Shown: positions 17,196 to 26,414, counted from the first letter of the stretch. The stretch is 57,461 nt of DNA from Muribaculaceae bacterium (GCA_910573745.1 CAJSYI010000016.1:1-57461), one strand, 5' to 3'. Notes: generated by a model from the letters alone, not told the origin. Made by a program: numbers and translations.

Positions 17196-17204
17196 GCCGG
17201 AATA
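17107..17204 (+). repeat. 98-bp direct repeat, copy 1 (gluQ 3' end)
   Basis: The end of gluQ and the following 9 bp are repeated, apparently perfectly, at 18416-18513. The two copies flank the KilA-N gene and a 278-bp element. Confidence 0.95.
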
Positions 17205-17246
17205 TAACAAAAATGTGCCGAAACCGGTACATTTACAATTAACGAC

Positions 17247-18053
17247 ATGACAAAACTGATAGTAAAAGACACTGAAGTCAACGTTCTGAAAGTCGATGGT
17301 GAGGATTATATATGCCTCACGGATATGCTGCGGGCCAAAGATGGAGACTTCTTCATCACGGACTGGCTCCGCAATCGCAATACATTGGAGTTTATAGGAA
17401 TATGGGAGAAGGTCCATAATCCCAGTTTTAATTATGGCGAATTCGCCATAATTAGAAATCAGTCGGGACTGAACAGTTTCAAGATAAGTGTAAAGGAATT
17501 TGTAGCCCGGACCGATGCTGTATCCGTACGGGCAAAAGCCGGACGCTATGGAGGCACGTATGCCCATAAGGACATCGCATTTGAGTTCGCGATGTGGATA
17601 AGCCCGGAGTTCAAGGTTTATATTGTCAAGGAATTCCAGCGTCTGAAGGAAGAGGAGCAGAAACTGATAGGATGGACTGCCAAACGAGAGCTTTCCAAAA
17701 TAAACTACCGGATCCATACGGATGCCGTCAAGCACAATCTTGTACCTGCCGAAATTACAAAGGCCCAGGCAAGCGTCATTTACGCCAACGAAGCCGATGT
17801 GCTTAATGTGGCGATGTTCGGAATGACCGCGAAGCAGTGGCGTGATGCCAATCCCGGCCTCAAAGGGAACATCCGCGATTACGCGTCCATCAATGAACTG
17901 ATATGCCTCTCAAACATGGAGAATCTGAATGCCGTATTTATCGGACAAGGTATGCCTCAACAGGAGAGACTGATGAAACTCAATCAGATCGCCATCCATC
18001 AGATGAGCGTTCTTGAAAGCGGTGGTGATGATGGCAGGAAATTGCTGAAATAG
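17247..18053 (+). CDS. KilA-N domain protein (phage antirepressor-like)
   Basis: The N-terminal about 130 residues form a KilA-N DNA-binding domain (YICLTDMLRAKDGDFFITDWLRNRNTLEFIGIWE, YGGTYAHKDIAFEFAMWISPEFKVYIVKEFQRLK). The C-terminal half, with WTAKRELSKINYRIHTDAVKHNL and VYANEADVLNVAMFGMTAKQW, is the form common in Bacteroidetes accessory regions and prophages. The composition is more AT-rich than gluQ next to it. It is the only gene inside the segment bounded by the 98-bp repeats, so it probably arrived by transfer. Its role here is unknown. Confidence 0.88.
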   Translation: MTKLIVKDTEVNVLKVDGEDYICLTDMLRAKDGDFFITDWLRNRNTLEFIGIWEKVHNPSFNYGEFAIIRNQSGLNSFKISVKEFVARTDAVSVRAKAGRYGGTYAHKDIAFEFAMWISPEFKVYIVKEFQRLKEEEQKLIGWTAKRELSKINYRIHTDAVKHNLVPAEITKAQASVIYANEADVLNVAMFGMTAKQWRDANPGLKGNIRDYASINELICLSNMENLNAVFIGQGMPQQERLMKLNQIAIHQMSVLESGGDDGRKLLK

Positions 18054-18089
18054 CCCCGTCAAGTCCCCGGTTTTTTAATTCGCTCTCTT

Positions 18090-18367
18090 AGAGTGTGTTT
18101 GAAATTTTTCTTCAGGATTTTTTATGGAGGATTCCGGGATGGATTCGCGCATGCAGACGAGGGAGTGCAGCGGGCTGCATGACCGGGGCAAAGGCGTGAA
18201 GACGGCCGAAAGACCCATAAAGTCACACTCGAACGGCACACTACGGCATTTTCACGTCCTTTCCGGCCTTTCACTCGTTGCATAGCCCGCTATGCTCCTC
18301 GTTCCAAGGCTCGGAAAGCCCTGTAAAACTGCCTGTAAAAATCAGAATAAAAATTCAAACACACTCT
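18090..18367 (+). mobile_element. MITE-like 278-bp inverted-repeat element, copy A
   Basis: It starts AGAGTGTGTTTGAAATTTTT and ends with the inverse AAAAATTCAAACACACTCT. Inside are two palindromic cores, GCAGCGGGCTGC-like and GCATAGCCCGCTATGC. No gene is present. A copy of equal length lies inverted at 27928-28205, and a shortened one at 34291-34388. Confidence 0.88.
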
Positions 18368-18415
18368 TATTGCGGAGCGTTCAAAGAAGCTTAGGAAGCG
18401 CGAAAGTGCGGGAAG

Positions 18416-18513
18416 CCTCCGACCTCCTGCCAGGCTTCTCCGTCGGCACGGTCGCGTCCGCCCCCTGCGTAGCCCTTCCCGCGAAGCTGTTCCCGCGCCC
18501 GTAGGCCGGAATA
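18416..18513 (+). repeat. 98-bp direct repeat, copy 2 (orphan gluQ 3' end)
   Basis: This is a second copy of the gluQ terminus including its stop codon, with no upstream gluQ sequence. Element 18514-18824 begins directly after it. Confidence 0.95.
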
Positions 18514-18824
18514 AGAGGCTGTTTAAAAATGCTTGTTAACGCAGAGCCGGAAGATTTGTGATGTATTTATCCCTGCTGCGAAGGAGCATGGCGGGCTATG
18601 GGACTGAGCCGAAGGGATAAAGACGCGCAAAGATTCCGGAATGACGGCAGGCATTACCACAAAGCCTCTTTAAAAGAATTTGATGTTTCAGTCTGAATGG
18701 TGTCTTTTCCGTTAATCCGCATTTAATCGTCGGTCACATATCCCGATATGCTCCCTCCTCATAAAGTGCGCCTTAACGAAAAATCCACCACTCTGCGTTT
18801 AACAATGATTTTTAAACAGCCTCT
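18514..18824. mobile_element. MITE-like 311-bp inverted-repeat element, copy 2
   Basis: It has the same length and termini as 15791-16101, with scattered substitutions. It carries the same internal stem-loop and no coding potential. Confidence 0.88.
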
Positions 18825-18911
18825 AAGAATCCAGGCACGCCCTCAGATATGCCGGAGCAACGGGCAGATACGGGGCTGTATACGGAAATTCAACCAGCGG
18901 GTGCGTGGAAA

Positions 18912-18943
18912 TTTGGTTTTACGGGATTTTTTGCTTAACTTTG
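18912..18943 (+). promoter_or_regulatory. Consensus promoter of the secreted protein gene
   Basis: TTTG, 20 bp, and TAACTTTG. The predicted leader before the ATG at 19041 is about 90 nt. Confidence 0.8.
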
Positions 18944-19040
18944 CCTCCGAAGTTGGAACTATCTCCATTCCGCCCTTCCCCCGGGGAGGGGTTGACTGAC
19001 TTTTCATAAAAAACATCATACAAATCTAAACTCATTAGTT

Positions 19041-20015
19041 ATGCGAAAAAACCTACTCATTTCGGCCGCCCTCCTGGCAGGCGCGGCTATGACTGTCTCA
19101 GCTGCCGACACTCTCCCTTTCGACTTCGAGATGAACTCTCAGGATCAGTTTGACAAATGCACCACTTTCGAGCCCAAGGCCCATGGAAGCCAATGGTATT
19201 TTACAAATCTTTACACTGATTTAGGCCCGTTGTTTGCGGTCGGGTTCAACGCGGATGAACCTATGGACGAATGGATCATCCTTCCTGCCGTGGATTTCGG
19301 GAACACCAACAGGATCGAGGTCTCTGTAGAGGCGAGGTCTCAGAGTGCGGCTGCTCCTGAAAGCTTCGAGGTCTGCCTCGGCCGTGAGAACACGATAGAA
19401 GCTATGGACGTCAAGGTCATGGCTGAAGACTGGCCTGCAGGCACGTTCAGCGGCGATGACTTGAGCTTCAGGGTAAGCACCGCAGAGCTCGACACGGAAG
19501 GAGGGGTATGGTATGTAGGCATACGCTGCACCAGCCCTGTGTACCAATGGGGGTTGTTCTTCAGGAACCTGAAAATCAGAAGCCTCGGCGAAGGCACCGG
19601 CGAGCCGCCGGTGGTGCCGGTTGATGGAATCTCCATCGAGGGGGAAGCGGAATACACCGTGGCTCCCGGCGCGACCATCACGCTCACGGCCGTGGTTACT
19701 CCCGCCGACGCCACAGACAAGACAGTGGCATGGACTTCTTCCGACGAGAGCGTGGCCACCGTTGACGGGAACGGCGTTGTCACCGCTGCTTCCGGCATAG
19801 AGAACGGCAAGGCCACCGTCACCGCCACCTGCGGCGGATTCTCGGCCTCTGTCAAGGTAACCGTCGACAAGAACGTGGGCATCAAGGGCATCGAGACGGA
19901 AAGCAGCGACTCTGCCGAATACTACGACCTTCAGGGCATGCGCCTCTCCGCCCCTGAAAAGGGCCGGCCCGTGATCGTGCGCCAGGGCGGCAGGACCTTC
20001 AAGGCAATCCTCTGA
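19041..20015 (+). CDS. Secreted protein with jelly-roll-like and Big2 (Ig-like) domains
   Basis: The 324-residue protein has a signal peptide (MRKNLLISAALLAGAAMTVSA). Residues about 25-185 resemble a choice-of-anchor J type beta-sandwich (LPFDFEMNS, WIILPAVDFGNTNRIEVSVEARS). Residues about 190-280 are a Big2 Ig-like domain (ITLTAVVTPADATDKTVAWTSSDESVATVDGNGVVTA). The last about 35 residues are a short C-terminal module (YYDLQGMRLSAPEKG through FKAIL) shared at DNA level with the leucine-rich protein at 21810. The module resembles type IX secretion sorting tails in outline (YDLxG, KG, IV), so export and surface display are inferred. Confidence 0.8.
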   Translation: MRKNLLISAALLAGAAMTVSAADTLPFDFEMNSQDQFDKCTTFEPKAHGSQWYFTNLYTDLGPLFAVGFNADEPMDEWIILPAVDFGNTNRIEVSVEARSQSAAAPESFEVCLGRENTIEAMDVKVMAEDWPAGTFSGDDLSFRVSTAELDTEGGVWYVGIRCTSPVYQWGLFFRNLKIRSLGEGTGEPPVVPVDGISIEGEAEYTVAPGATITLTAVVTPADATDKTVAWTSSDESVATVDGNGVVTAASGIENGKATVTATCGGFSASVKVTVDKNVGIKGIETESSDSAEYYDLQGMRLSAPEKGRPVIVRQGGRTFKAIL

Positions 20016-20027
20016 AAACCATAAGGC
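19914..20027 (+). repeat. 114-bp shared C-terminal cassette, copy 1
   Basis: This segment encodes the last 33 residues, the stop codon and 12 bp after it, and appears identical to 26301-26414 in an otherwise unrelated gene. Confidence 0.92.
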
Positions 20028-20048
20028 CGTTCAAGGCCGGATAACGTA

Positions 20049-20096
20049 AGAGGCTGTGTCGGTTCATTCATTCAGATGTAGACACAGCCTCTTTTT
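20049..20096 (+). terminator. Intrinsic terminator
   Basis: A 12-bp perfect stem (AGAGGCTGTGTC with GACACAGCCTCT) is followed by T5. A second copy of the right arm with T5 follows at 20105-20119 and could pair with the same left arm. Confidence 0.88.
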
Positions 20097-20125
20097 CATT
20101 ACGACACAGCCTCTTTTTATCACAG

Positions 20126-21664
20126 ATGAATGCAGTGCGAATGCTATATGTCCGTGTGCTGGCGGCGGCTTTGGCGGCCGCTTTGTGTTCGTGTTCCGCA
20201 GAGACGGGCGCCGGCTCTGGCGGCCGGGACGTCGCTTCGCAGGTGCATGTCAAGGTTTCCGATGCCATGGCGAGGCTCGACGAGGGGAGGCTCAACGACG
20301 CTTTCGTGCTTCTGAAGGATGCGGAGACGGTGATTGACAACGCAGGGCCGGAGGCCGCCGCGGCTGTTCCGCGCCGCGACCTTTACCTGCTCAATGTCCA
20401 TAAGGCCAACCTCTACACTTCCTACCGTGACTTCGCCCAGGCCGCCAAGACCTACGGAGAGGCCATAAGGCATGCGGCTACGGCTGAAGACAGCCTGCAC
20501 CTGCTGCTCGACATCTCCGTGGTCTCCTCCCATTGCGGCGATTCCGCCGCGGCCCGCCGCGCCTACTGCGGGATGCGTGCCTTGGACGTGCCGGAAGGGA
20601 TGCGGAAGCGCAAGGACTATTCCTTGGCCGTCGGTCGCGCCTACATGGAGAAGTTCTTCGGCGACAAGTCCGAATCGTGCCGTCTGTTCAGGCGAAGCCT
20701 CGCCATAGCGTCCGACACTGCATCGCGTCTCAACGTCCATTCGCGCCTCACGCCCGTGTCGGAGCTTTACGAGTATTGGTCGGGCATCGGCGACATAGAT
20801 TCCATAATGCACTATCTCCGTGACTATGAGCGGCTGGCATACCTTTTCCGGATTCCCGACATGATGGCAGACGTGAAGCAGGGCTTCCTGCGCGCCTACG
20901 TCATGCAGGGCGACCGGTACAACGCGCTGCGCGCCTACGACGAGTATTTCGGCATCGTGGATTCCCTCTACGACCGCTCAGGTTTCATAGCCCTCAGCTC
21001 CAAATACAACGACGAGGAGATGGAGCGCAGCAACGACCGCATCCTGCGCCTCGAAATTGCCGTCTCGCGCCAGAAGGCCCTAATCTCGGCCATAGCCGCC
21101 TTCCTGGCGGCGGTCGCGGCCGTCTGGGCGGGATTCCGCTACGCGCGCCGGTCGCGGAGGCGCATATTCTTCCTCAACCGCGAAATCGTGCGCCAGGAGG
21201 CCGCGCCGTCCGTGGCCCGCGGGCCTTACGCTGCGGAAGCACAGGAGGATGATAGCGGAGAGGCCGCCGCTGACTCCGCCGACTCAAAGGGTTCGCGCCA
21301 CGGCGACCTTATCAGCCGCATAGAGCGTGTGCTGGAGGATCCGGAAGTGTACTGCGACCCCGATTTCAGCATCCGGTCGCTCGCCGCCCTCGTGGACTCC
21401 AACACCAAATACGTGTCCCAGGCCATCAACGACACCTCCGGCATGAACTTCCGCACGTTCATCAACACGCTCCGCGTGAAGGTGGCGCGGGCGCGCCTCG
21501 CGGGTGCCTCAGGATATTCCAACCAGACCATCCAGTCCGTGGGCGAGAGCGTGGGTTTCCGCTCAGCCTCCAATTTCGTGATCGCCTTCAAGAAGGTGAT
21601 GGGCATCACGCCCTCGGCATATCAGAAGCTCGCAAGGCAGAATTCGGAAGAACATAGGCTCTGA
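20126..21664 (+). CDS. TPR sensor with membrane helix and AraC-type DNA-binding domain
   Basis: This 512-residue protein starts with a signal peptide or lipobox-like LCSCSA near residue 20, followed by helical TPR-like repeats (about 40-300), one membrane helix (about 315-335, ALISAIAAFLAAVAAVWAGF) and an acidic linker. A C-terminal AraC/HTH_18 domain follows (about 405-500, FSIRSLAALVDSNTKYVSQAIN and SVGESVGFRSASNFVIAFKKVMG). Family members are thought to sense periplasmic signals through the TPR part and bind DNA on the cytoplasmic side. It lies just upstream of the leucine-rich gene and its palindrome, so that gene is a candidate target. The start could also be the ATG at 20144. Confidence 0.85.
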   Translation: MNAVRMLYVRVLAAALAAALCSCSAETGAGSGGRDVASQVHVKVSDAMARLDEGRLNDAFVLLKDAETVIDNAGPEAAAAVPRRDLYLLNVHKANLYTSYRDFAQAAKTYGEAIRHAATAEDSLHLLLDISVVSSHCGDSAAARRAYCGMRALDVPEGMRKRKDYSLAVGRAYMEKFFGDKSESCRLFRRSLAIASDTASRLNVHSRLTPVSELYEYWSGIGDIDSIMHYLRDYERLAYLFRIPDMMADVKQGFLRAYVMQGDRYNALRAYDEYFGIVDSLYDRSGFIALSSKYNDEEMERSNDRILRLEIAVSRQKALISAIAAFLAAVAAVWAGFRYARRSRRRIFFLNREIVRQEAAPSVARGPYAAEAQEDDSGEAAADSADSKGSRHGDLISRIERVLEDPEVYCDPDFSIRSLAALVDSNTKYVSQAINDTSGMNFRTFINTLRVKVARARLAGASGYSNQTIQSVGESVGFRSASNFVIAFKKVMGITPSAYQKLARQNSEEHRL

Positions 21665-21688
21665 CCGCGCCGCTTCCCGCCTTTTTTT

Positions 21689-21710
21689 CGATTGATTCAT
21701 GAATCAATCG
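21689..21710. promoter_or_regulatory. Perfect 22-bp palindrome, candidate operator
   Basis: CGATTGATTCA is followed directly by its exact inverse with no loop. It sits 20 bp upstream of the promoter for the leucine-rich protein. It has no T-run behind it in the plus direction, so a protein-binding site fits better than a terminator. Confidence 0.5.
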
Positions 21711-21729
21711 CCATTCTGTCCTTCAATCC

Positions 21730-21760
21730 TTTGTCCTAAGCCAGTTTATGGATAATTTTG
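21730..21760 (+). promoter_or_regulatory. Consensus promoter of the leucine-rich protein gene
   Basis: TTTG, exactly 19 bp, and TAATTTTG, with a leader of about 43 nt to the ATG at 21810. Confidence 0.82.
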
Positions 21761-21809
21761 CACCAGCAAGGTCTCATCAGGGATTTATTCACCAATTAAT
21801 ACTGTATCT

Positions 21810-24800
21810 ATGACTGAAAAGCGAACCAAGAAAACGAACAGCCGCCTCACCCCCCGGTTGACGGCGGCCGCGGCTGCGCTGCTTGCCTTGGCTGCCCCGG
21901 GCTTCAGGGCGGAGGCCGCCACGAAGACAGTCGCCGTAGGCACGCAGACCGGCACTTCCGCATTCGTTCCGGTGTGCATGAACTGGCAGAACTCATGGTC
22001 CGAGTGCGTCTACACGGCCGACATGCTCGGCGGAATCCCCGTCGGGTCAAAGATAAGGTCGGCCGGGTTCATGGGCATTTCGGGAACATCAGTGGAAGGT
22101 ATCGGCTACCGCCTCTACGTCAGCCGCACCGATGCCTCGTCTGCCCCGTCCGGAAAGTCTGACGTAGCGGGGTTCACGTGCCTCTACGACGGCGAGGCGT
22201 CTGTCCCTGTCTCTGAAAGCACAAGCGTGACGGCCCCGCTGCTCACGGTCGGCGCGCAGGACGATTTCGTCTACGAAGGGGGCAACCTCCATTTCGTGGT
22301 GGATTCCCGCGTGCCGCAGTCGGGCAACGTCATCTTCGCCTCCTGCGCGCGCACGGGCGGTTCGTCGCTATTCCTGAGCAACGACGACTGGGCCAGCACC
22401 AACAGCTACGCCTACGACTACGTCCCTGTCCTGAGCCTCGAGATAGAGCTTCCGGCAGGCTACGTGGACCTGCAGGCGGCCACCGTGGGAACCGACGACG
22501 ACTATGACCGCTATTCGCCGCTCGACTTCTCGTCGGCAGGGGCCGTAAGCGCCACCCTCTATCCCGCAGGGAGGCTCGGGATTCCCGCCGGTTCCGAAAT
22601 ACGTGGGATGGCCTTCAGGGGCGCGGTCCACACCGCTTCGGCAGGAAGCCACACCGTGAAGGTGTGGATGAAGAACTCCGATGCCGTGGAGATAGGGACT
22701 TCACTCCCTGATGCCGACGACATGTCGCTCGTGCTCGACTCAGTGATTGTGCTAGGCTCCAAGGCAGGCTCCATCAACCAGTGGACGGAAATCCTCCGCC
22801 TCCCCTTCTCCTCCCCGTTCCGCTACGACGGCGGCGGCCTTATGGTGTTGATCGGCCTAGACAACGAGACGACCCAGCAGGTCTACTTCTGCGTCAACAA
22901 TCAGGACACGGGCCTGTCGCTCGCCGGATACGGCTCTTCGTCGGCGGATGCCGCAGAAAGGCCCGAGCCGGCTCCGCTCCCCACCACTACGTTCTACTAC
23001 GCCGCCCCGCAGGACGGGAAGCCGCAGTTCACGCTCGTCACCGACAAGGAACCCGGCGAAAAGCTGTGCGTCAACGTCCATTCCACCGCCGGGTTCAGGG
23101 TCGACTGGGGAGATGGCAACTTCATGGAATATCCTTGGCAGGGCACCGTGTCGGCCAACCACGACCTCTATGCCTCCGAAGTGAAGGTCTATCCTCTCGA
23201 AGGCAGCGAGATACAGGTGTTCCTCTGCGGCGGCCATAAGGTTACGTCGGTATCCGTAGACTGCCCCGCATTGCAGTCGCTCAGCCTCAACGACAACCGC
23301 CTCGAATCGATCGACCTCTCCGGATGCCCCGTCCTTGAAGAGCTCGACCTTTCGGGCAACAGGTTCTTTGAATTCTCTTTCGGGTCCGACGTGCTGCGTT
23401 CACTCAATCTGGCGCGCAACGGCCTTGAGCAGCTCATCATCACCGGATGCACCGCCCTCGAACGTCTCGACGTGTCGGTCAACGCACTGCGCTATCCCAT
23501 CTGGCTCTTCTGGCCGGAAGCCCCTGCGCTCAACTATCTGAACGTCAGCTTCAACCAGATTCTTGAACTCGACCTCTCCGGATACCCCGGCCTGCGCACC
23601 CTCATCTGCAACCACAACGGCATCCCGTCGCTCGACCTCTCCGCGGTGCCGCGTCTGGAGACCCTGCGCGCAGGATACAACGCGGCCACAATGCTCTCCC
23701 CCGCCGACTGCCCCGGCCTGAAGGTGCTGGACATCTGCGGCCTGCAGACCGGCGACAACCTGGACCTCTCGGCCAACAAGGCTCTTGAAGAGCTCGACCT
23801 TTCGCTCACCGGAATCACGAAGGTGGACTTATCTGCCAACGGCAAGCTCCGCCGGATTGTGCTTTCGCGCAATTCCCTCCCGGCCATCGACCTTTCGGCC
23901 AATGCCCTCGTGGAGCATCTCGACGTGAGCCGGAACTCGTTGGCATCCGTCGACATATCGCACCTCGCGAAGCTCAGGTTCCTCGACTGCAGCCGCAACG
24001 CCCTCTCTTCCATAGACCTGAGCGCGTCCAAGGGGCTCGACACCCTCTGTTGCGCTGTCAACAACCTTTCGGCCCTCAGCCTCCCGGAAGGCAACGGCAT
24101 CAGATGCCTCGACTTTTCGTCCAACCTCGTCAAGGACATCCCTGCGGAAACAGGCTCGCTCGTTTACCTCAACTGCGCCGACAACCGCATCGAGGCCGCC
24201 GACTTCTCGAAGGCTCCTGCCCTCCTGGGCCTTGACATCCATGCCAACCTCATGGAGAAGGATGCGCTCGTGAAGATGTTCGCCCGGCTCCCCGACATAA
24301 ACGGGGCCGACGTCCTGGAAGAGGAAGCGTGGTGGAAAGGCGTGCTCAACTACAACGACAACCCCGGCGCGCCAGAAGTGTCGCCCGAAGTGCCTGAGAC
24401 CAAGGGCTGGAACTGCTCCTACAGGGCCGACATCCTCGGCGACGCCAATGCCGCCTTCGTGATTCCGCGCGACAAGGTCCACACCCGCTTCTCTTTCGCC
24501 ATCGACACCAAAGACCCTGTCTATCATGTCGACTGGGGCGACGGCAGCAGGGAGGAATACCGCACCGTGAACCCCGACTATTCCTACAACAGCATTGCCG
24601 GTTACGCCGCAGGTGAGGTGATACGCATCTACGCCCCTTCGGCCACGGAGCTGGGAATAGCCAACGCGGCATACCTCGACGTGGACGTGAGCGGCATGTC
24701 CATGCTCCGAAGGCTCTCTTGCTCGGGCAACGAATTCTCGTCGCTCGACCTTTCCCGCAACCCGGCCCTCGAAGACCTTAACTGCCGCAACAACCCGCTC

Positions 24801-26402
24801 ACGTCCATCGTCTTCCCGGAAGACTGCGCCCTCACCGGGCTTGACTGCTCATCGACGCTCCTCCGCTCGCTCGACCTTGCGGAGATGCCGAAGCTGCGTT
24901 CGCTCTCCGCCAACTCCTGCCGCCTCGAAAGCCTCGACCTGTCGGCGGCGTCCGAGCTCACGCAGCTCGACGCTTACGACAACGACATCGAGTCGATTGA
25001 CCTTTCCGGCTCCCCCGGGCTCACGGAGCTGTACCTCTCCAAGAACCGCCTTTCGTCGCTCGACCTGAGCGGATGCCCGAAGATTTCCAGCCTTGCCGTG
25101 GACTTCAACGGCATCGTAAGCCTCGACCTCTCCCCGCTCGGCAGCCTGCATATGGCCCATGTCAACGACAACCGCCTCGAATCGCTCAGGATCGGGAATC
25201 CCGCGCTGAGCGTCCTCCTCGCCGGCGCCAACCGACTGGAGGAGATAGACCTCTCCGGGGCTCCCGCGCTCACAGTGCTTACGATCAACGACAACAGGCT
25301 CTCGGAGCTCGACCTCTCCGGCAACGCCATCCTCAATCAGGTGTTCGCCGGCGGTAACATGCTGGAAGAAGTGGTTCTCGCCCCGGTGATGAACGAGCTT
25401 AAGCTCCTCAACTTCGACGGCAACCGCCTCTCTTCCCTCGACCTTTCCGCAGCCCCCGCGCTGAAGGAGCTTGTGGTGTCGCGCAACATGTTCGCCGGGA
25501 CGCTCGACCTCTCGGCCAACCCCGGAATCACCCACCTCAACATCTCGCGCAACGGCATCGGGAGCATCAAGTGGGGCAACGGGTCCAAGCTGGAATCGCT
25601 TTTCGCGTCATACAACAGCCTCGGCAGCCTCAACGTCCCCGGCTCGTCGCTCGCATACGTGGACTGCTCGCGCAACCGGCTCGAGGCTGTCAACTTCAGC
25701 CGGCACAAGAACCTCTACGGCTGCATGCTGGACTTCAACCGCCTTTCGTCGGTCAACTTATCGGCCAACACCAAGCTCTGGGGCGTGTCCCTGCGCGCCA
25801 ACAGCCTTGAGGCCCCGGCCATAGAGCAGATATGCTCGCAGCTTCCCGACGTGTGGGATCTGGGCATCGTTCCCGGAGAGGAGGGATGGATGAAGAAGCT
25901 GTTCCTTTCCGGCAATCCCGGAGCGGTGAGTGCCGATGCCTCGGCCGCGGTCAGCAAAGGCTGGACTGTGGTCATTGACGAGGAGATTCCCGCCGACCGC
26001 GTACTGAAGCTCGCCGTGGCCGATGCCGAAGGCGTCCCCGTGGGGAACGCCCGGCTCGTGCTTGTGGTGGCAGGGCAGGACGCGGGCACACCGTGCGTGG
26101 AGGCCTCGCCCGGCCTTTACGTCTACGACCCGCTTCCGGTGTTCGCCTTCCTCAGCTACGCCGTGAGGATAGAGAAGGAAGGGTTTGTCACGAAGACGGT
26201 CAACGCGGACGGGGTGCGGGACGGCGACCTCAGCCTCAACGTCGTCCTTGAGAAAGGCGACGGCGGAGCAGGCGGCATCGGAGCCGACGGCGACACGCAG
26301 GCCGAATACTACGACCTTCAGGGCATGCGCCTCTCCGCCCCTGAAAAGGGCCGGCCCGTGATCGTGCGCCAGGGCGGCAGGACCTTCAAGGCAATCCTCT
26401 GA
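21810..26402 (+). CDS. Large secreted leucine-rich repeat protein
   Basis: The 1530-residue protein has a long signal peptide with a basic start (to about residue 36). An N-terminal beta-rich region (about 40-400) carries two similar segments about supramolecular size 170 each. Two leucine-rich blocks follow (about 470-860 and 940-1390), each introduced by a PKD-like strand pair containing VDWGDG (about 435 and 910). The repeat unit is 21-22 residues with the pattern LxxLDLSxxxxLxxLxxxxN. A carboxypeptidase-regulatory-like domain (about 1420-1495) and the shared C-terminal module close the protein. Surface location and a binding role (adhesin or ligand capture) are inferred from architecture; no enzyme motif is seen. 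Confidence 0.88.
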   Translation: MTEKRTKKTNSRLTPRLTAAAAALLALAAPGFRAEAATKTVAVGTQTGTSAFVPVCMNWQNSWSECVYTADMLGGIPVGSKIRSAGFMGISGTSVEGIGYRLYVSRTDASSAPSGKSDVAGFTCLYDGEASVPVSESTSVTAPLLTVGAQDDFVYEGGNLHFVVDSRVPQSGNVIFASCARTGGSSLFLSNDDWASTNSYAYDYVPVLSLEIELPAGYVDLQAATVGTDDDYDRYSPLDFSSAGAVSATLYPAGRLGIPAGSEIRGMAFRGAVHTASAGSHTVKVWMKNSDAVEIGTSLPDADDMSLVLDSVIVLGSKAGSINQWTEILRLPFSSPFRYDGGGLMVLIGLDNETTQQVYFCVNNQDTGLSLAGYGSSSADAAERPEPAPLPTTTFYYAAPQDGKPQFTLVTDKEPGEKLCVNVHSTAGFRVDWGDGNFMEYPWQGTVSANHDLYASEVKVYPLEGSEIQVFLCGGHKVTSVSVDCPALQSLSLNDNRLESIDLSGCPVLEELDLSGNRFFEFSFGSDVLRSLNLARNGLEQLIITGCTALERLDVSVNALRYPIWLFWPEAPALNYLNVSFNQILELDLSGYPGLRTLICNHNGIPSLDLSAVPRLETLRAGYNAATMLSPADCPGLKVLDICGLQTGDNLDLSANKALEELDLSLTGITKVDLSANGKLRRIVLSRNSLPAIDLSANALVEHLDVSRNSLASVDISHLAKLRFLDCSRNALSSIDLSASKGLDTLCCAVNNLSALSLPEGNGIRCLDFSSNLVKDIPAETGSLVYLNCADNRIEAADFSKAPALLGLDIHANLMEKDALVKMFARLPDINGADVLEEEAWWKGVLNYNDNPGAPEVSPEVPETKGWNCSYRADILGDANAAFVIPRDKVHTRFSFAIDTKDPVYHVDWGDGSREEYRTVNPDYSYNSIAGYAAGEVIRIYAPSATELGIANAAYLDVDVSGMSMLRRLSCSGNEFSSLDLSRNPALEDLNCRNNPLTSIVFPEDCALTGLDCSSTLLRSLDLAEMPKLRSLSANSCRLESLDLSAASELTQLDAYDNDIESIDLSGSPGLTELYLSKNRLSSLDLSGCPKISSLAVDFNGIVSLDLSPLGSLHMAHVNDNRLESLRIGNPALSVLLAGANRLEEIDLSGAPALTVLTINDNRLSELDLSGNAILNQVFAGGNMLEEVVLAPVMNELKLLNFDGNRLSSLDLSAAPALKELVVSRNMFAGTLDLSANPGITHLNISRNGIGSIKWGNGSKLESLFASYNSLGSLNVPGSSLAYVDCSRNRLEAVNFSRHKNLYGCMLDFNRLSSVNLSANTKLWGVSLRANSLEAPAIEQICSQLPDVWDLGIVPGEEGWMKKLFLSGNPGAVSADASAAVSKGWTVVIDEEIPADRVLKLAVADAEGVPVGNARLVLVVAGQDAGTPCVEASPGLYVYDPLPVFAFLSYAVRIEKEGFVTKTVNADGVRDGDLSLNVVLEKGDGGAGGIGADGDTQAEYYDLQGMRLSAPEKGRPVIVRQGGRTFKAIL

Positions 26403-26414
26403 AAACCATAAGGC
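26301..26414 (+). repeat. 114-bp shared C-terminal cassette, copy 2
   Basis: Apparently identical to 19914-20027, including the stop codon and 12 bp of 3' untranslated sequence. Confidence 0.92.

Noticed and set aside
15404..17242. Long overlapping ORFs in GC-rich core genes, for example the frame antisense to gluQ
   Set aside because: They are Arg/Ala/Pro-rich shadow frames of gluQ and other genes without domains.
18292..18504. A 70-residue ORF across the 278-bp element and the gluQ repeat
   Set aside because: It is an artefact joining element sequence to the duplicated gluQ reading frame.
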